From Geminicoccus roseus DSM 18922 (GTDB lineage Bacteria; Pseudomonadota; Alphaproteobacteria; Geminicoccales; Geminicoccaceae), in assembly GCF_000427665.1 (NCBI RefSeq), contig NZ_KE386572.1, forward strand, positions 3,968,373 through 4,032,372: a stretch of 64,000 bases of DNA, in the 5' to 3' direction. The stretch's first letter is position 1; each line of letters begins with the position of its first letter. Below are positions 53,127 through 62,086 of this stretch, in pieces. The notes under the pieces are model-generated. The model was not told the DNA's origin, did no database searches, and was given only the letters and a program-made list of their open reading frames with translations. A program made the translations under genes and the position numbers.

Positions 53127-54167
53127 GTGGCCGTCACCCTCAAGGAAGTGGCCGAGCGGGCAGGGGTGTCCCGCTCGGCGGTATCCCGGACGTTTACCGA
53201 AGGCGCCAGCGTCTCGGCCAAGACCCGCCGCAAGGTCGAGGAAGCGGCGCTCGCCCTGGACTACCGGCCGTCCCTGATCGCACGCAGCCTCGCCACCAAG
53301 CGCACGATGCTGATCGGGCTGGTCGCCAACAATTTCCAGAACCCGGTGTTCCTGGAGGTGTTCGACCTGTTCACCGGCGCCTTGCAGCAGCGCGGCCTGC
53401 GCCCGCTCCTGCTCAACCAGTCGCACGAGACCGACCCCAAGCGCTCGCTCAGCCTGCTGCGCCAGTACAATGTCGACGGGGTGATCGTCGCGACCTCGAC
53501 CCTGCCTCCGTCCTTCGCCCAGGCGGTGCGCAAGGCCAACATCCCGGTCATCCATACCTTCGGCAAGTACGACAGCCCGAGCAACGTGCACGTGGTCGGC
53601 ATCGACAATGCCCGCTGCGGCGCGATGGCGGCGGAGACCCTGGTGCTGCGCGGCTATCGCTCCGCCGCGATGCTGGGCGGCCCGAAATCGGCCACCTCGA
53701 CCCAGGACCGGGTGGCGGGCTTCACCCGCAAGGCCAGGGAGCTGGGCCTGGCGGTCACCGACATCCGCTATGCCGACAGCTACACCTACGGGGCCGGCCA
53801 CCAGGCGATGGGGCAGCTCCTGGTCGACCATCCGGTCGAGGTGGTGTTCTGCGGCGACGACCTGATCTGCATGGGGGCGATGGACGCCGCGCGCGGCAAG
53901 GGGTTCTCGATCCCGGACCAGATCGGCTTTCTGGGCTTCAACGACATGGCGATGGCCAGCTGGGACGCCTACGACCTGACCACGATCCGCCAGCCGATCC
54001 GCGACATCATCCTGAGCTCGGTGGAGCTGGTGGTGGCGATGGCCAAGGATTCCTCGCGCAGCAAGGAGATCCGGCTGTTCGACTGCTCGATCGTCGAGCG
54101 CGGCAGCCTGCGGCCGCTGGCGGCCCCGGCCGGGACCGTCGGCGCCGAGGTGGCCGAGACCGCCTGA
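53127..54167 (+). CDS. LacI family transcriptional regulator
   Basis: A 346-residue repressor. GTG at 53127 after CAGGAGCG gives VAVTLKEVAERAGVSRSAVSRTF, the LacI helix-turn-helix within the first 25 residues, then the hinge helix PSLIARSLATKRT. The sugar-binding core follows: IGLVANNFQNPVFLEVF, VDGVIVATST, VVGIDNARCGAMAAETL, and GFLGFNDMAMASWDAYDLTTIRQP. It probably senses an inositol derivative and represses the divergent importer and the iol operon through two palindromes. It converges on the dehydrogenase at 54184. Confidence 0.94.
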   Translation: MAVTLKEVAERAGVSRSAVSRTFTEGASVSAKTRRKVEEAALALDYRPSLIARSLATKRTMLIGLVANNFQNPVFLEVFDLFTGALQQRGLRPLLLNQSHETDPKRSLSLLRQYNVDGVIVATSTLPPSFAQAVRKANIPVIHTFGKYDSPSNVHVVGIDNARCGAMAAETLVLRGYRSAAMLGGPKSATSTQDRVAGFTRKARELGLAVTDIRYADSYTYGAGHQAMGQLLVDHPVEVVFCGDDLICMGAMDAARGKGFSIPDQIGFLGFNDMAMASWDAYDLTTIRQPIRDIILSSVELVVAMAKDSSRSKEIRLFDCSIVERGSLRPLAAPAGTVGAEVAETA

Positions 54168-54183
54168 TCCGGGCCGCGCCGGA

Positions 54184-55344
54184 TCAGCCGCCGTCCAGCG
54201 CCGGCCGGGCGTCGACCCAGCCGCCGCCGTTGCGGGCCGAGGTCACGGCCGCCCGGATCGCCTGCATCGAGCGCAGCCCGTCCATGGCGGTGGGGAAATG
54301 GCCGGCGGCCGGGTCGGGGGCGCGGCCGACCCTAGCCGCGGCGATCGTCTCCGCCAGGTCGGCATAGATGTTGGCGAACGCCAGCGGCATGCCCTCGGCA
54401 TGGCCGATGGTGACCCGCGACGCCCGGTCCGCCTCGGGCGAGAGGTTGGCGGCCCCCCGCTCGATGATCTCGGTGCGGCCGTTCAGCGGCGTCCAATAGA
54501 GCTGGTTCGGCCATTCCTGCGCCCAGCGCAGGCCGCCCTTCTCGCCGAACACCTGGATGTTCAGCCCGTGCATCCGGCCGATCGCCACCGAGCTGGTCCA
54601 AAGCCGGCAGACCGCGCCTTTGTCCATGCGGACGTTGACCATCGCGTCGTCCTCGATCGTGCGGCCCGGGATGCAGGAGATGAAGTCGGCGGAAAGCTCG
54701 ACGGCCTGCTGGTTGGCGACGAAGCTCGCCATGTGCAGGGCATGGATGCCGCAATCGGCAAACTGCGCCGACGGGCCGACCTGGGCCGGGTCGTAGCGCC
54801 AGCGCACCCTGGGATTGTCGGCGTCGGCGGCATCGGCGTGGAAGCCGTGGGCGAACTCGGCCTTGATCAGCCGCACCCGGCCGAGATCGCCGCGGGCGAC
54901 CATGGCGCGCATGTGGCGGACCAGGGCGTAGCCGGAATAGCCGTAATTGACCGCGCAGATCCGCCCGGTCGCTTCAGCGATCCGGACAATCTCCTCGGCC
55001 TCCTCCACGGTCATGGTCATCGGCTTCTCGCACAGCACGTGGAAGCCGGCCTGGAGGAACGCCTTGGTGATCGGGAAATGGGTGGCGTTGGGGGTCGCCA
55101 CGGTGACCAGGTCGACCCGGTCGGCGCGGTTCTTCTCGCCGTCCAGCATCTCGCGCCAGTCGCCATAGGCGCGCTCTGGCGCGATGCCCAGGCGCTGGGC
55201 GTAGGCGCGGCCCCGGGCCGCGTCGGCGTCGAGCGCGCCGGCGGCGAATTGGAAGAGGCCGTCGACCGCGGCGCTCACCCGGTGGGCCGGGCCGATCTGG
55301 CTGCCTTCGCCGCCGCCGATCATGCCCCAGTTCAGTTTGCTCAT
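54184..55344 (-). CDS. Gfo/Idh/MocA oxidoreductase of the inositol locus, copy 1
   Basis: A 386-residue NAD(P)-dependent dehydrogenase. Rossmann motif MIGGGEGSQIGPAHR, then VDLVTVATPNATHFPITKAFLQAGFHVLCEKPMTMT with the catalytic EKP Lys, and the C-terminal QFADCGIHALHM. It is longer than classic IolG (~330 residues). The GGGEGSQIG variant of the nucleotide loop occurs in a subset of this superfamily. Probably oxidises an inositol isomer or inosose. Last of a three-gene minus-strand operon starting at 57425. Confidence 0.92.
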   Translation of the reverse strand: MSKLNWGMIGGGEGSQIGPAHRVSAAVDGLFQFAAGALDADAARGRAYAQRLGIAPERAYGDWREMLDGEKNRADRVDLVTVATPNATHFPITKAFLQAGFHVLCEKPMTMTVEEAEEIVRIAEATGRICAVNYGYSGYALVRHMRAMVARGDLGRVRLIKAEFAHGFHADAADADNPRVRWRYDPAQVGPSAQFADCGIHALHMASFVANQQAVELSADFISCIPGRTIEDDAMVNVRMDKGAVCRLWTSSVAIGRMHGLNIQVFGEKGGLRWAQEWPNQLYWTPLNGRTEIIERGAANLSPEADRASRVTIGHAEGMPLAFANIYADLAETIAAARVGRAPDPAAGHFPTAMDGLRSMQAIRAAVTSARNGGGWVDARPALDGG

Positions 55345-55357
55345 GCTGGCGGATCCG

Positions 55358-56251
55358 TCAGTGAAAGCCGATCGAGCGCAGATAGTCCCGGTTGGCCCGG
55401 GCGTCGGTCAGGGGCTGGGTGTCGCCTTGCGGATCGCAGTCCTGCTCGACGGTGCACCAGCCGGAAAAGCCGTGCTCGACCAGCAGGTCGCGCACGGCCG
55501 GAAAGTCGGTCTCGCCCATGCCGAGATTGCAGAAGATGCCTTGGGCGCAGGCGTCGTAGAAGCCGGTGCGCGTCGCCACCACCGACCGCTTCACCGTGGG
55601 GTCGACATCCTTGAAATGCATGTAGGAGATCCGGTCCAGGTGCCGCTTCATGAAGGCGACGGGGTCGAAGCCGGCATAATGGGAGTGGCCGGTATCCAGG
55701 CAGATCTTCAGGATCGCCGGGTCGACCTCCTCCAGCAGCCGCTCGACCTCCGGCAGGAAGTCGCAGAAGCCCGCAGCATGGGGATGGATCGCGGCGGTCA
55801 GGCCGTATTCCTCCACCCCCATCCGGGCGACGTCGCGGATCCGGCCGACATAGGAGCGCCACTCCGCCGCATCCATCTGCGCCGCCTCGCTCGGGCGGCC
55901 GGCGGTGGGGGCGCGGCGGGGCGAGATCGAATCGATCAGCACGAAATGGCGGGCGCCATGGGCCTGCAGCGCCCGGCAGGTGCGCACGGCGCCGTCCAGC
56001 ACGTCCGGCCACAGGCCCGGATGATGGAACGGGCGGAACACCACGCCGCCGACCAGCTCCAGGCCGCGCGCCGCCAGCGCGTCGCCAAGCCTGGCCGGGT
56101 CTTCCGGCATGTAGCCGACCGGACCCAGCTCGATGCCCTGGTAGCCGGCGTCGCGGCACTGGTCGAGCACCAGCTGCCAGGGCGGGTTGCGCGGGTCGTC
56201 GGCGAACTCGACGCCCCAGGAGCAGGGCGCGTTGGCGATCTTGATCGTCAT
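55358..56251 (-). CDS. IolE-like TIM-barrel isomerase/dehydratase
   Basis: A 297-residue AP-endonuclease-2-like TIM barrel. Start MTIKIANAPCSWGVEFADDP is very typical of inosose dehydratase (IolE) and relatives. Metal-site regions: AAIHPHAAGFCDF, KICLDTGHSHYAGFDPVAF, ISYMHFKDVDP and WCTVEQDCDPQGD. In the inositol pathway IolE dehydrates scyllo-inosose to the dione that IolD hydrolyses. The neighbours iolD, iolC and iolB make that role likely. It lies 13 bp before the next gene of the operon. Confidence 0.87.
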   Translation of the reverse strand: MTIKIANAPCSWGVEFADDPRNPPWQLVLDQCRDAGYQGIELGPVGYMPEDPARLGDALAARGLELVGGVVFRPFHHPGLWPDVLDGAVRTCRALQAHGARHFVLIDSISPRRAPTAGRPSEAAQMDAAEWRSYVGRIRDVARMGVEEYGLTAAIHPHAAGFCDFLPEVERLLEEVDPAILKICLDTGHSHYAGFDPVAFMKRHLDRISYMHFKDVDPTVKRSVVATRTGFYDACAQGIFCNLGMGETDFPAVRDLLVEHGFSGWCTVEQDCDPQGDTQPLTDARANRDYLRSIGFH

Positions 56252-56300
56252 GGCGAAGGCAGGTCCGTTCGGTCGGGACGAAAGGGAGAGCGGGCGGCGC

Positions 56301-57425
56301 TCAGACGGTGGCGACGTCGATCCAGCACTGGCCGGAAGCCGAGCGGAAGGCGGCCTCGACCAGCTGGTTGACCCGCATCCCGTCGGCGAAGGTCGGCCAG
56401 ACCGGCTGGCCGGTCTCGATCGCGTGCAGGAAGTCGCGGGCCTCGATGATGATCTGGTCCTGGTAGCCGGTGCCGTGGCCGGGGCCTTGGCAGAACGGCA
56501 GGTAGTCCGGGTGGTCCGGGCCGGTCAGGATCTTGGTGAAGCCCTGCCGGTCCGCGCGGGCGGAGCCCTGGTAGAGCCAGAGGGCGTTCTGGTCTTCCTG
56601 GTCGAAGCGGATGGCACCCTTGGTGCCGGTGATCTCGTAGGCGTAGCCCATCTTGCGGCCGGTTGCGACGCGGCTGAAATGCAAGGCCCCCATCGCCCCG
56701 CTCTCGAACCGGCAGAGCAGGTGGCCCTGGTCGTCGTTGGTGACCTCTTCCGGGCCGTCCGGCCCCGGCCGCTGCCGGTGCACGGTCTCGATGTCGGCGA
56801 TCAGCGCATGGATCGGCCCGGCCAGCGCCAGGGCGCCGTTCAGCATGTGCGGCGCCAGGTCGCCCATGGCGCCGTGGGCGCGGCCGTGGCAGCGCCAGCT
56901 TACCGGGGTCGCCGGGTCGGCCAGAAAATCCTCGGTGTGCTCGCCGCGGAAATAGGTGATCTCGCCGATCTCGCCGGCGGCCACGATCTGGCGGGCCAGC
57001 TGCGAGGCGGGGGTGCGGATGTAGTTGAAGCCGGTCATGTGCACGACGCCGCTCGCCTCCGCGGCGGCGAGCATGGCGCGGCTTTCCGCGAGGTTGCGGC
57101 CGAGCGGCTTTTCGCAGAACACCGGCTTGCCCAGGGCGAAGGCGGCCAGGGCGATCTCCTGGTGGGTGCCCTGCGGCGAGGCGATCACCACCGCCTCGAC
57201 CTTCGGGTCGGCCACCAGTTCCCGCCAGTCGCCGGTGGAGCGGAGAAAGCCGAAATGGCGGGCCTTGTCGGCGGCGCCGGCGGCGCTGGTGGTGGCGATC
57301 ATCTCGCAGCGCGGCCGCAGCTTCGGGTCGAACACCGGGCCCACCGCCTGCATGGCGACGGCGTGGGCCTTGCCCATGTAGCCGCCGCCGATGATCCCGA
57401 TTCCGATCTGCCGGGAATGTGCCAT
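56301..57425 (-). CDS. Gfo/Idh/MocA oxidoreductase of the inositol locus, copy 2
   Basis: A 374-residue dehydrogenase, ATG 57425 (MAHSRQIGIGIIGGGYMGKAHA). Catalytic motif EKPLGRN within GKPVFCEKPLG, then GDLAPHMLN in place of the usual DxGxH helix. Late landmarks are MGYAYEITGTKGAIRFDQED and LPFCQGPGHGTGYQDQIIIEARDFL. It may be the inositol 2-dehydrogenase of the pathway or act on another inositol isomer. First gene of its operon, with an operator 17 bp upstream of its start. Confidence 0.92.
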   Translation of the reverse strand: MAHSRQIGIGIIGGGYMGKAHAVAMQAVGPVFDPKLRPRCEMIATTSAAGAADKARHFGFLRSTGDWRELVADPKVEAVVIASPQGTHQEIALAAFALGKPVFCEKPLGRNLAESRAMLAAAEASGVVHMTGFNYIRTPASQLARQIVAAGEIGEITYFRGEHTEDFLADPATPVSWRCHGRAHGAMGDLAPHMLNGALALAGPIHALIADIETVHRQRPGPDGPEEVTNDDQGHLLCRFESGAMGALHFSRVATGRKMGYAYEITGTKGAIRFDQEDQNALWLYQGSARADRQGFTKILTGPDHPDYLPFCQGPGHGTGYQDQIIIEARDFLHAIETGQPVWPTFADGMRVNQLVEAAFRSASGQCWIDVATV

Positions 57426-57441
57426 GACCTTGTGCCCGAAA

Positions 57442-57459
57442 TTTGCAACCGCTTGCAAA
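57442..57459. promoter_or_regulatory. LacI-type operator in front of the iol operons
   Basis: TTTGCAACCGCTTGCAAA is an 18-base inverted repeat with only the central bases imperfect. It shares GCAACCG and TTGC with the palindrome at 53030. It lies between divergent genes, 17 bp from the dehydrogenase start and about 83 bp before iolD, where a repressor would block both promoters. Confidence 0.82.
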
Positions 57460-57542
57460 ACAGCAGAACGACTTTTAGGCTCCGGGGTCAAGAGGCATCG
57501 CCGCCCAAGCCCGGCCGTGCCCAGACCTCCCGGGAGCAGCGC

Positions 57543-59429
57543 ATGGCCGAAGCCGGCACCACGATCCGCCTCACCATGGCCCAGGCCCTGGTGCGCCACC
57601 TGGCCGCCCAGATGATCGAGATCGACGGCAGGCGCGTCACCTTGTGCGGCGGCGGGTTCGCGATCTTCGGCCATGGCAACGTCACCTGCCTGGGCGAGGC
57701 GCTCTATCGGCACAAGGACGTGCTGCCGGTCTGGCGCGGCCAGAACGAGCAGTCGATGGCGATGGCCGCGGTCGCCTATGCCAAGCAGCAGCTGCGCCGC
57801 CGCTTCATGTTCGCCACCGCCTCGGCCGGGCCCGGCACCACCAACATGCTGACCTCGGCCGGGATCGCCCACACCAACCGGCTGCCCCTGTTGATGCTGT
57901 GCGGCGACGCCTACGTCACCAGGCTGCCCGACCCGGTGCTCCAGCAGGTCGAGCATTTCGGCAACCCGACCGTCTCGGTGAACGACGCCTTCAAGGCGGC
58001 GACCCGGTTCTGGGACCGCATCACCCATCCGGCCCAGCTCCTCCAGTCCCTGCCGACCGCGATCGACACGCTGCTGGACCCGGCCGATTGCGGGCCGGTG
58101 TTCCTGGGCCTGCCCCAGGACGTGCAGGGCTGGGCGTTCGACTACCCGGCAGCGTTCTTCGACGAGCGGGTCCACCGGATCCGCCGCCAGGGGCCGGACT
58201 TGGCCGAGATCGCGGATGCCGCCCAGGTCCTGAAGGCGGCCAGGCGGCCGCTCCTGGTGGCGGGCGGCGGCGTCCAGTATTCCGGCGCGGTGGCGGAACT
58301 CACCGCGTTCGCCGAAGCGCACCGCATCCCGGTGGTCGAGACCATCGCCGGGCGGGCCAATCTCCTGGCCGGGCACGAGCTGAACTGCGGGCCGCTGGGC
58401 GTCACCGGCTCCAACTCCGCCAACGCGCTGGCGGCGCAGGCCGACGTGATCCTGGCGGTGGGCACAAGGCTGCAGGACTTCACCACCGGCTCCTGGACGG
58501 CGTTTGCGCCGGAGGCCCGGATCGTCTCGGTCAATGTCGGGCGCTACGACGCCAGCAAGCACCGTTCCCTGCCGGTGGTGGGCGACGCCAGGCTGGCGCT
58601 GGGCCTGCTGGACCAGGCGCTCGAAGGCTACGGGGCACCCGACGCCTGGACCGCCATGGCAGCCGACGAGCGGGCGCGCTGGAACGATTATGTCGACCAG
58701 AACGTCCGCCCGGTGACGAAGGACGGCTCCAACCGGCCGATGTCCTATGCCCAGGTGATCGGCCGGGTGAACGCCCTGTGCGACGCCCGGGACCGGGTGG
58801 TCACCGCGGCTGGCGGCCTGCCGGCCGAGGTGGCCGCCAACTGGCGCACGAAGTCGGTGGGCTCGGTCGACGTGGAGTTCGGCTTTTCCTGCATGGGCTA
58901 CGAGATCGCCGGCGGCTGGGGGGCCAGGATCGGCCAGATGGAGACCGAGCCCGACAAGGACACCATCGTGCTGGTCGGCGACGGCTCCTACCTGCTGCTC
59001 AACTCCGACATCTATTCCTCGGTGCTGACCGGCAGGAAGCTGATCGTGATCGTCTGCGACAATGGCGGGTTCGCGGTGATCGACAAGCTGCAGAACAACA
59101 CCGGCAACGCGTCGTTCAACAATCTGATCCGGGACTGCGCGCTGGCGGTCGAGCCGTTCGCGGTGGACTTCGCCGCGCATGCCCGGGCGATGGGGGCGCA
59201 GGCCGAGACAGTGGGCTCTTTGGCCGAGTTCGACGACGCGTTCCACCGTGCCAAGGCGGCGACGCGCACCTGCGTGATCGCCCTGCAGGTCGACGCCCAT
59301 GACGGCTGGACCACCGAGGGCCATACCTGGTGGGAGGTCGGCACCCCGCAGGTCTCGGAAAGCGAGCGGGTGCGCGATGCCCATGCCCGCCAGGAAGCCG
59401 GCCGGGCCAGGCAGCGGGTGGGCGTGTGA
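57543..59429 (+). CDS. iolD: 3D-(3,5/4)-trihydroxycyclohexane-1,2-dione acylhydrolase
   Basis: A 628-residue thiamine-diphosphate enzyme that opens the six-membered ring in myo-inositol breakdown, giving 5-deoxy-glucuronate. ATG 57543 follows GGGAGC. The N-terminal Pyr domain has the catalytic Glu69 (WRGQNEQSMAMAAV) and ATASAGPGTTNMLT; the middle domain VETIAGRANLLAGHELNCGPLGVTGSNSANALAA is IolD-specific; the PP domain binds Mg-ThDP with GDGSYLLLNSDIY (479-491). Length matches the family. Its stop overlaps the iolC start (TGATG). Confidence 0.96.
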   Translation: MAEAGTTIRLTMAQALVRHLAAQMIEIDGRRVTLCGGGFAIFGHGNVTCLGEALYRHKDVLPVWRGQNEQSMAMAAVAYAKQQLRRRFMFATASAGPGTTNMLTSAGIAHTNRLPLLMLCGDAYVTRLPDPVLQQVEHFGNPTVSVNDAFKAATRFWDRITHPAQLLQSLPTAIDTLLDPADCGPVFLGLPQDVQGWAFDYPAAFFDERVHRIRRQGPDLAEIADAAQVLKAARRPLLVAGGGVQYSGAVAELTAFAEAHRIPVVETIAGRANLLAGHELNCGPLGVTGSNSANALAAQADVILAVGTRLQDFTTGSWTAFAPEARIVSVNVGRYDASKHRSLPVVGDARLALGLLDQALEGYGAPDAWTAMAADERARWNDYVDQNVRPVTKDGSNRPMSYAQVIGRVNALCDARDRVVTAAGGLPAEVAANWRTKSVGSVDVEFGFSCMGYEIAGGWGARIGQMETEPDKDTIVLVGDGSYLLLNSDIYSSVLTGRKLIVIVCDNGGFAVIDKLQNNTGNASFNNLIRDCALAVEPFAVDFAAHARAMGAQAETVGSLAEFDDAFHRAKAATRTCVIALQVDAHDGWTTEGHTWWEVGTPQVSESERVRDAHARQEAGRARQRVGV

Positions 59430-60436
59430 TGGCGCTGGAGCGGCTGCGCCTGAACCGCTTCCTGGTGCTGGGCCGGGCCGGGATGGACCTTTATGCCGAC
59501 CCGCCGGGATCCCAGGTGGAGCATGCCGAGCAGTTCTTCGCATGCCTGGGCGGCTCCGCCGCCAACATCGCCGCCGGGATCGTGCGGCTGGGCGGGCAGG
59601 CGGACCTGATCGGGGCGGTGTCGGATGACGCGGTCGGCCGGTTCACCCGCAACCAGCTGCACCGGTTCGGGGTCGGCACGCACCATGTCGCCACGGTCGG
59701 CGGCGAGCGGCGCAACTCGCTGGCGGTGGTGGAGACCCGGATCGAGGACTGCCAGTCGGTGATCTACCGCAATGGCGCCGCCGACTTCGCGCTCGACCGC
59801 GCCACGGTGGAAGGCGCCGACTATGCCGATGCCGGTGCGCTGATCGTCACCGGCACCGCCTTTGCGGCCGAGCCCTCGCGCGGCGCCGGCTTCCTTGCGG
59901 TGGACAAGGCGCGCGCGGCCGGCGTCCCGGTGATCCTGGACGTGGACCACCGGCCCTATTCCTGGGGCTCGGACGCGGAGGCGCGCGAGGTCTACCGGCG
60001 GCTGGCCTCCCGGTGCGACGTGGTGGTCGGCAACGACGACGAGTTCGCGGTGATGGCCGGCAGCCGGGACGGCGGGCTGGCGCTGGCCGGGGATCTCGTC
60101 GGATCGGGCAGCGCCATCAGCGTCTACAAGCTGGGCGAGCGCGGCTCGATCACCTTTGTCGCCGGCTCCGCGTTCCGCACCGGCATCTTCCCGGTCCAGG
60201 CGATCAAGCCGATGGGGGCAGGCGACGCCTTCTTGGCCGGGCTGGTCACCGGGCTGGCGAACGGGCGGAGCGCTCGGGACAGCGTGCGCCGGGGGGCGGC
60301 CGCCGCCGCGATCGTGGTCGCCGGGATCGGCTGCGCGCCCGCCATGCCGACCCGGGACCAGCTCGACCGCTTCCTTGCCGACCATGGCGAACACACCCCA
60401 GCCCCGGGAGGCCCCGATGCACATCCCACCGTTTGA
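59429..60436 (+). CDS. iolC: 5-dehydro-2-deoxygluconokinase
   Basis: A 335-residue PfkB-family kinase that phosphorylates 2-deoxy-5-keto-gluconate in inositol catabolism. FLVLGRAGMDLYADPPGSQVE and FFACLGGSAANIAAGIVRLGG are the substrate-binding N-terminus, and MGAGDAFLAG (from residue 262) holds the catalytic Asp266. Start overlaps the iolD stop. In many rhizobia IolC is fused to a second domain (DUF2090) giving ~640 residues; here it is unfused like the Bacillus enzyme. Its end overlaps iolB by 20 bases. Confidence 0.94.
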   Translation: MALERLRLNRFLVLGRAGMDLYADPPGSQVEHAEQFFACLGGSAANIAAGIVRLGGQADLIGAVSDDAVGRFTRNQLHRFGVGTHHVATVGGERRNSLAVVETRIEDCQSVIYRNGAADFALDRATVEGADYADAGALIVTGTAFAAEPSRGAGFLAVDKARAAGVPVILDVDHRPYSWGSDAEAREVYRRLASRCDVVVGNDDEFAVMAGSRDGGLALAGDLVGSGSAISVYKLGERGSITFVAGSAFRTGIFPVQAIKPMGAGDAFLAGLVTGLANGRSARDSVRRGAAAAAIVVAGIGCAPAMPTRDQLDRFLADHGEHTPAPGGPDAHPTV

Positions 60437-61259
60437 CAACCAGAATGCCGCGATCATCGATGTCGACCACGACAAGGTGCCGCTGAACTACTTCAACATC
60501 GTGAAACTCGGCCGGGGCGAGACCTTCGAGTACGCGGTACCGGGCTACGAGACCTGCATCGTCCCGGCGACCGGCACGGTCGATGTCGCGACCGGCGGCG
60601 AACACTTCGAGGCGATCGGACGGCGCGGCAGCGATGTCTGGGACGGCGAGCCGGAAGGGGTCTACGTGCCGACCGGCATGCAGGCGCGGATGACCTGCGT
60701 GAGCGACCAGGCGGAGGTGTTCGTGGCCGGCGCCCGGTTCGACGGCGTGCTGTCGCCGTTCGCGGTGCGCGCCGACGAGATCGACATGGTCCAGTACGGC
60801 TCCGACGACACCAAGACCCACCGCAAGATCAAGCACATCCTGGGCGGCAAGCAGCATGGCCGGGTCGGCCGGCTGCTGGTCTCGGAACTGTTCACGGTGG
60901 GCCAGGGCGGCTGGTCGGGCTTTCCGCCGCACAAGCACGACACCGACCGCCTGCCGGACGAGACCCGCCACGACGAGACCTACAATTTCCGGTTCCGGCC
61001 GCCCATCGGATTCGGCCTGCAGCTGGTCCAGCGCGAGGACGGCAAGGTCGGCGACGCCTACCACCTGGTCGACGGCTCCACGATCGTGCTGGAGAAGGGC
61101 TACCATCCCTGCGTCGTGGCTCCGGGCTACGAGATGTACTACTTCACCATCCTGGGCGGGCTGTCGCAGCGCCCGCTGGTTCAGTCCTTCCAGCCGGCCC
61201 ATGCCTGGCAGATCGAGACCATCCCCGGGATCAAGGACATGATCGCCAAGTTCAAATGA
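60417..61259 (+). CDS. iolB: 5-deoxy-glucuronate isomerase
   Basis: A 280-residue bicupin enzyme converting 5-deoxy-glucuronate to 2-deoxy-5-keto-gluconate. VPLNYFNIVKLGRGETFEYAVPGYETCIVPATGTVDV, SGFPPHKHDTDRLPDETRHDETYNFRF with His/Glu metal ligands, and VVAPGYEMYYFTILGG are all signatures of IolB. ATG 60417 lies within the end of iolC. The 4-base overlap with the next aldolase gene (ATGA) shows tight coupling. Confidence 0.95.
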   Translation: MHIPPFDNQNAAIIDVDHDKVPLNYFNIVKLGRGETFEYAVPGYETCIVPATGTVDVATGGEHFEAIGRRGSDVWDGEPEGVYVPTGMQARMTCVSDQAEVFVAGARFDGVLSPFAVRADEIDMVQYGSDDTKTHRKIKHILGGKQHGRVGRLLVSELFTVGQGGWSGFPPHKHDTDRLPDETRHDETYNFRFRPPIGFGLQLVQREDGKVGDAYHLVDGSTIVLEKGYHPCVVAPGYEMYYFTILGGLSQRPLVQSFQPAHAWQIETIPGIKDMIAKFK

Positions 61260-62086
61260 CCGCCGCCAGCCTTGCCGAGGTGCTCCGCCCGGCCATGGCG
61301 GGCGGCCATGCGGTGGCGGGCCTGGTGGTGCTCGGCTGGGAGGACGCGCTGGCCTATGTGCAGGCCGCGGAGGAGACCGGGCTGCCGGTGATCCTCCAGG
61401 CGGGCCCGGGCTGCCGCCAGCACACCCCCGTCCCGGTGCTGGGCCGGATGTTCCGGCACCTGGCCGACCAGGCCCGGGTGCCGGTGGTCTGCCATGTCGA
61501 CCATGCCTATTCGGTCGAGGAATGCCGGGAGGGGATCGAGCACGGCTTCACCTCGGTGATGTTCGACGGCTCGAAGCTGCCGATCGAGCAGAACATCGAG
61601 ACGACCAGGGCGATCGTCGAGATCGCGAGGCCGGCCGGCGTGTCGGTGGAGGGCGAGGTCGGCTTTGTCGGCTATGCGCAGGGAGCCGGCTCGGCGCTGA
61701 CCCGGCCGGACGAGGCGGTGCGCTTCGACCGCGAGACGGGCGCCGACGCGCTGGCGGTCTCGGTCGGCAACGTGCACCTGCAGACCGAGCCCACCGAGGG
61801 GATCGACTGGGCGGCGCTGCGGGCGATCGAGGCGGCGACCAGCCTGCCGCTGGTGCTGCATGGCGGCAGCGGCATTCCTCCCGCCACCCGCCGGGCCCTG
61901 GCGACGGGCAGCCGGGTCTGCAAGTTCAACATCGGCACGGAGCTGCGCATGGCGTTCGGCTCAGCGCTGCGCCGGGCGCTGGCCGACGACCCCGCCGCGT
62001 TCGACCGGATCGCGCTGCTGGGCGCCACCATCCCGGCGGTGCGCGCGACCGCGCGGGAAATCCTCCTGGAGCTGCGCGGAAGGTGA
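61256..62086 (+). CDS. iolJ: Class II ketose-bisphosphate aldolase (IolJ role)
   Basis: A 276-residue zinc aldolase. ATG 61256 overlaps iolB by 4 bases. Zn and catalytic regions: VPVVCHVDHAYSVEECREGIEHGFTSVMFDGSKLP, VSVEGEVGFVGYAQG, LAVSVGNVHLQTEP and LPLVLHGGSGIPPATRRALATGSRVCKFNIGTEL. In this operon it should split 2-deoxy-5-keto-gluconate-6-phosphate into dihydroxyacetone phosphate and malonate semialdehyde, as IolJ does. The semialdehyde dehydrogenase iolA is not in the window. The gene ends where a decayed regulator begins. Confidence 0.88.
   Translation: MTAASLAEVLRPAMAGGHAVAGLVVLGWEDALAYVQAAEETGLPVILQAGPGCRQHTPVPVLGRMFRHLADQARVPVVCHVDHAYSVEECREGIEHGFTSVMFDGSKLPIEQNIETTRAIVEIARPAGVSVEGEVGFVGYAQGAGSALTRPDEAVRFDRETGADALAVSVGNVHLQTEPTEGIDWAALRAIEAATSLPLVLHGGSGIPPATRRALATGSRVCKFNIGTELRMAFGSALRRALADDPAAFDRIALLGATIPAVRATAREILLELRGR

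Noticed and set aside
56187-59429. Frames of 1080 codons on both strands across the iol region
   Set aside because: The plus frame only becomes IolD at 57543, the minus frame only becomes the dehydrogenase at 57425; the extensions are antisense shadows of each other.
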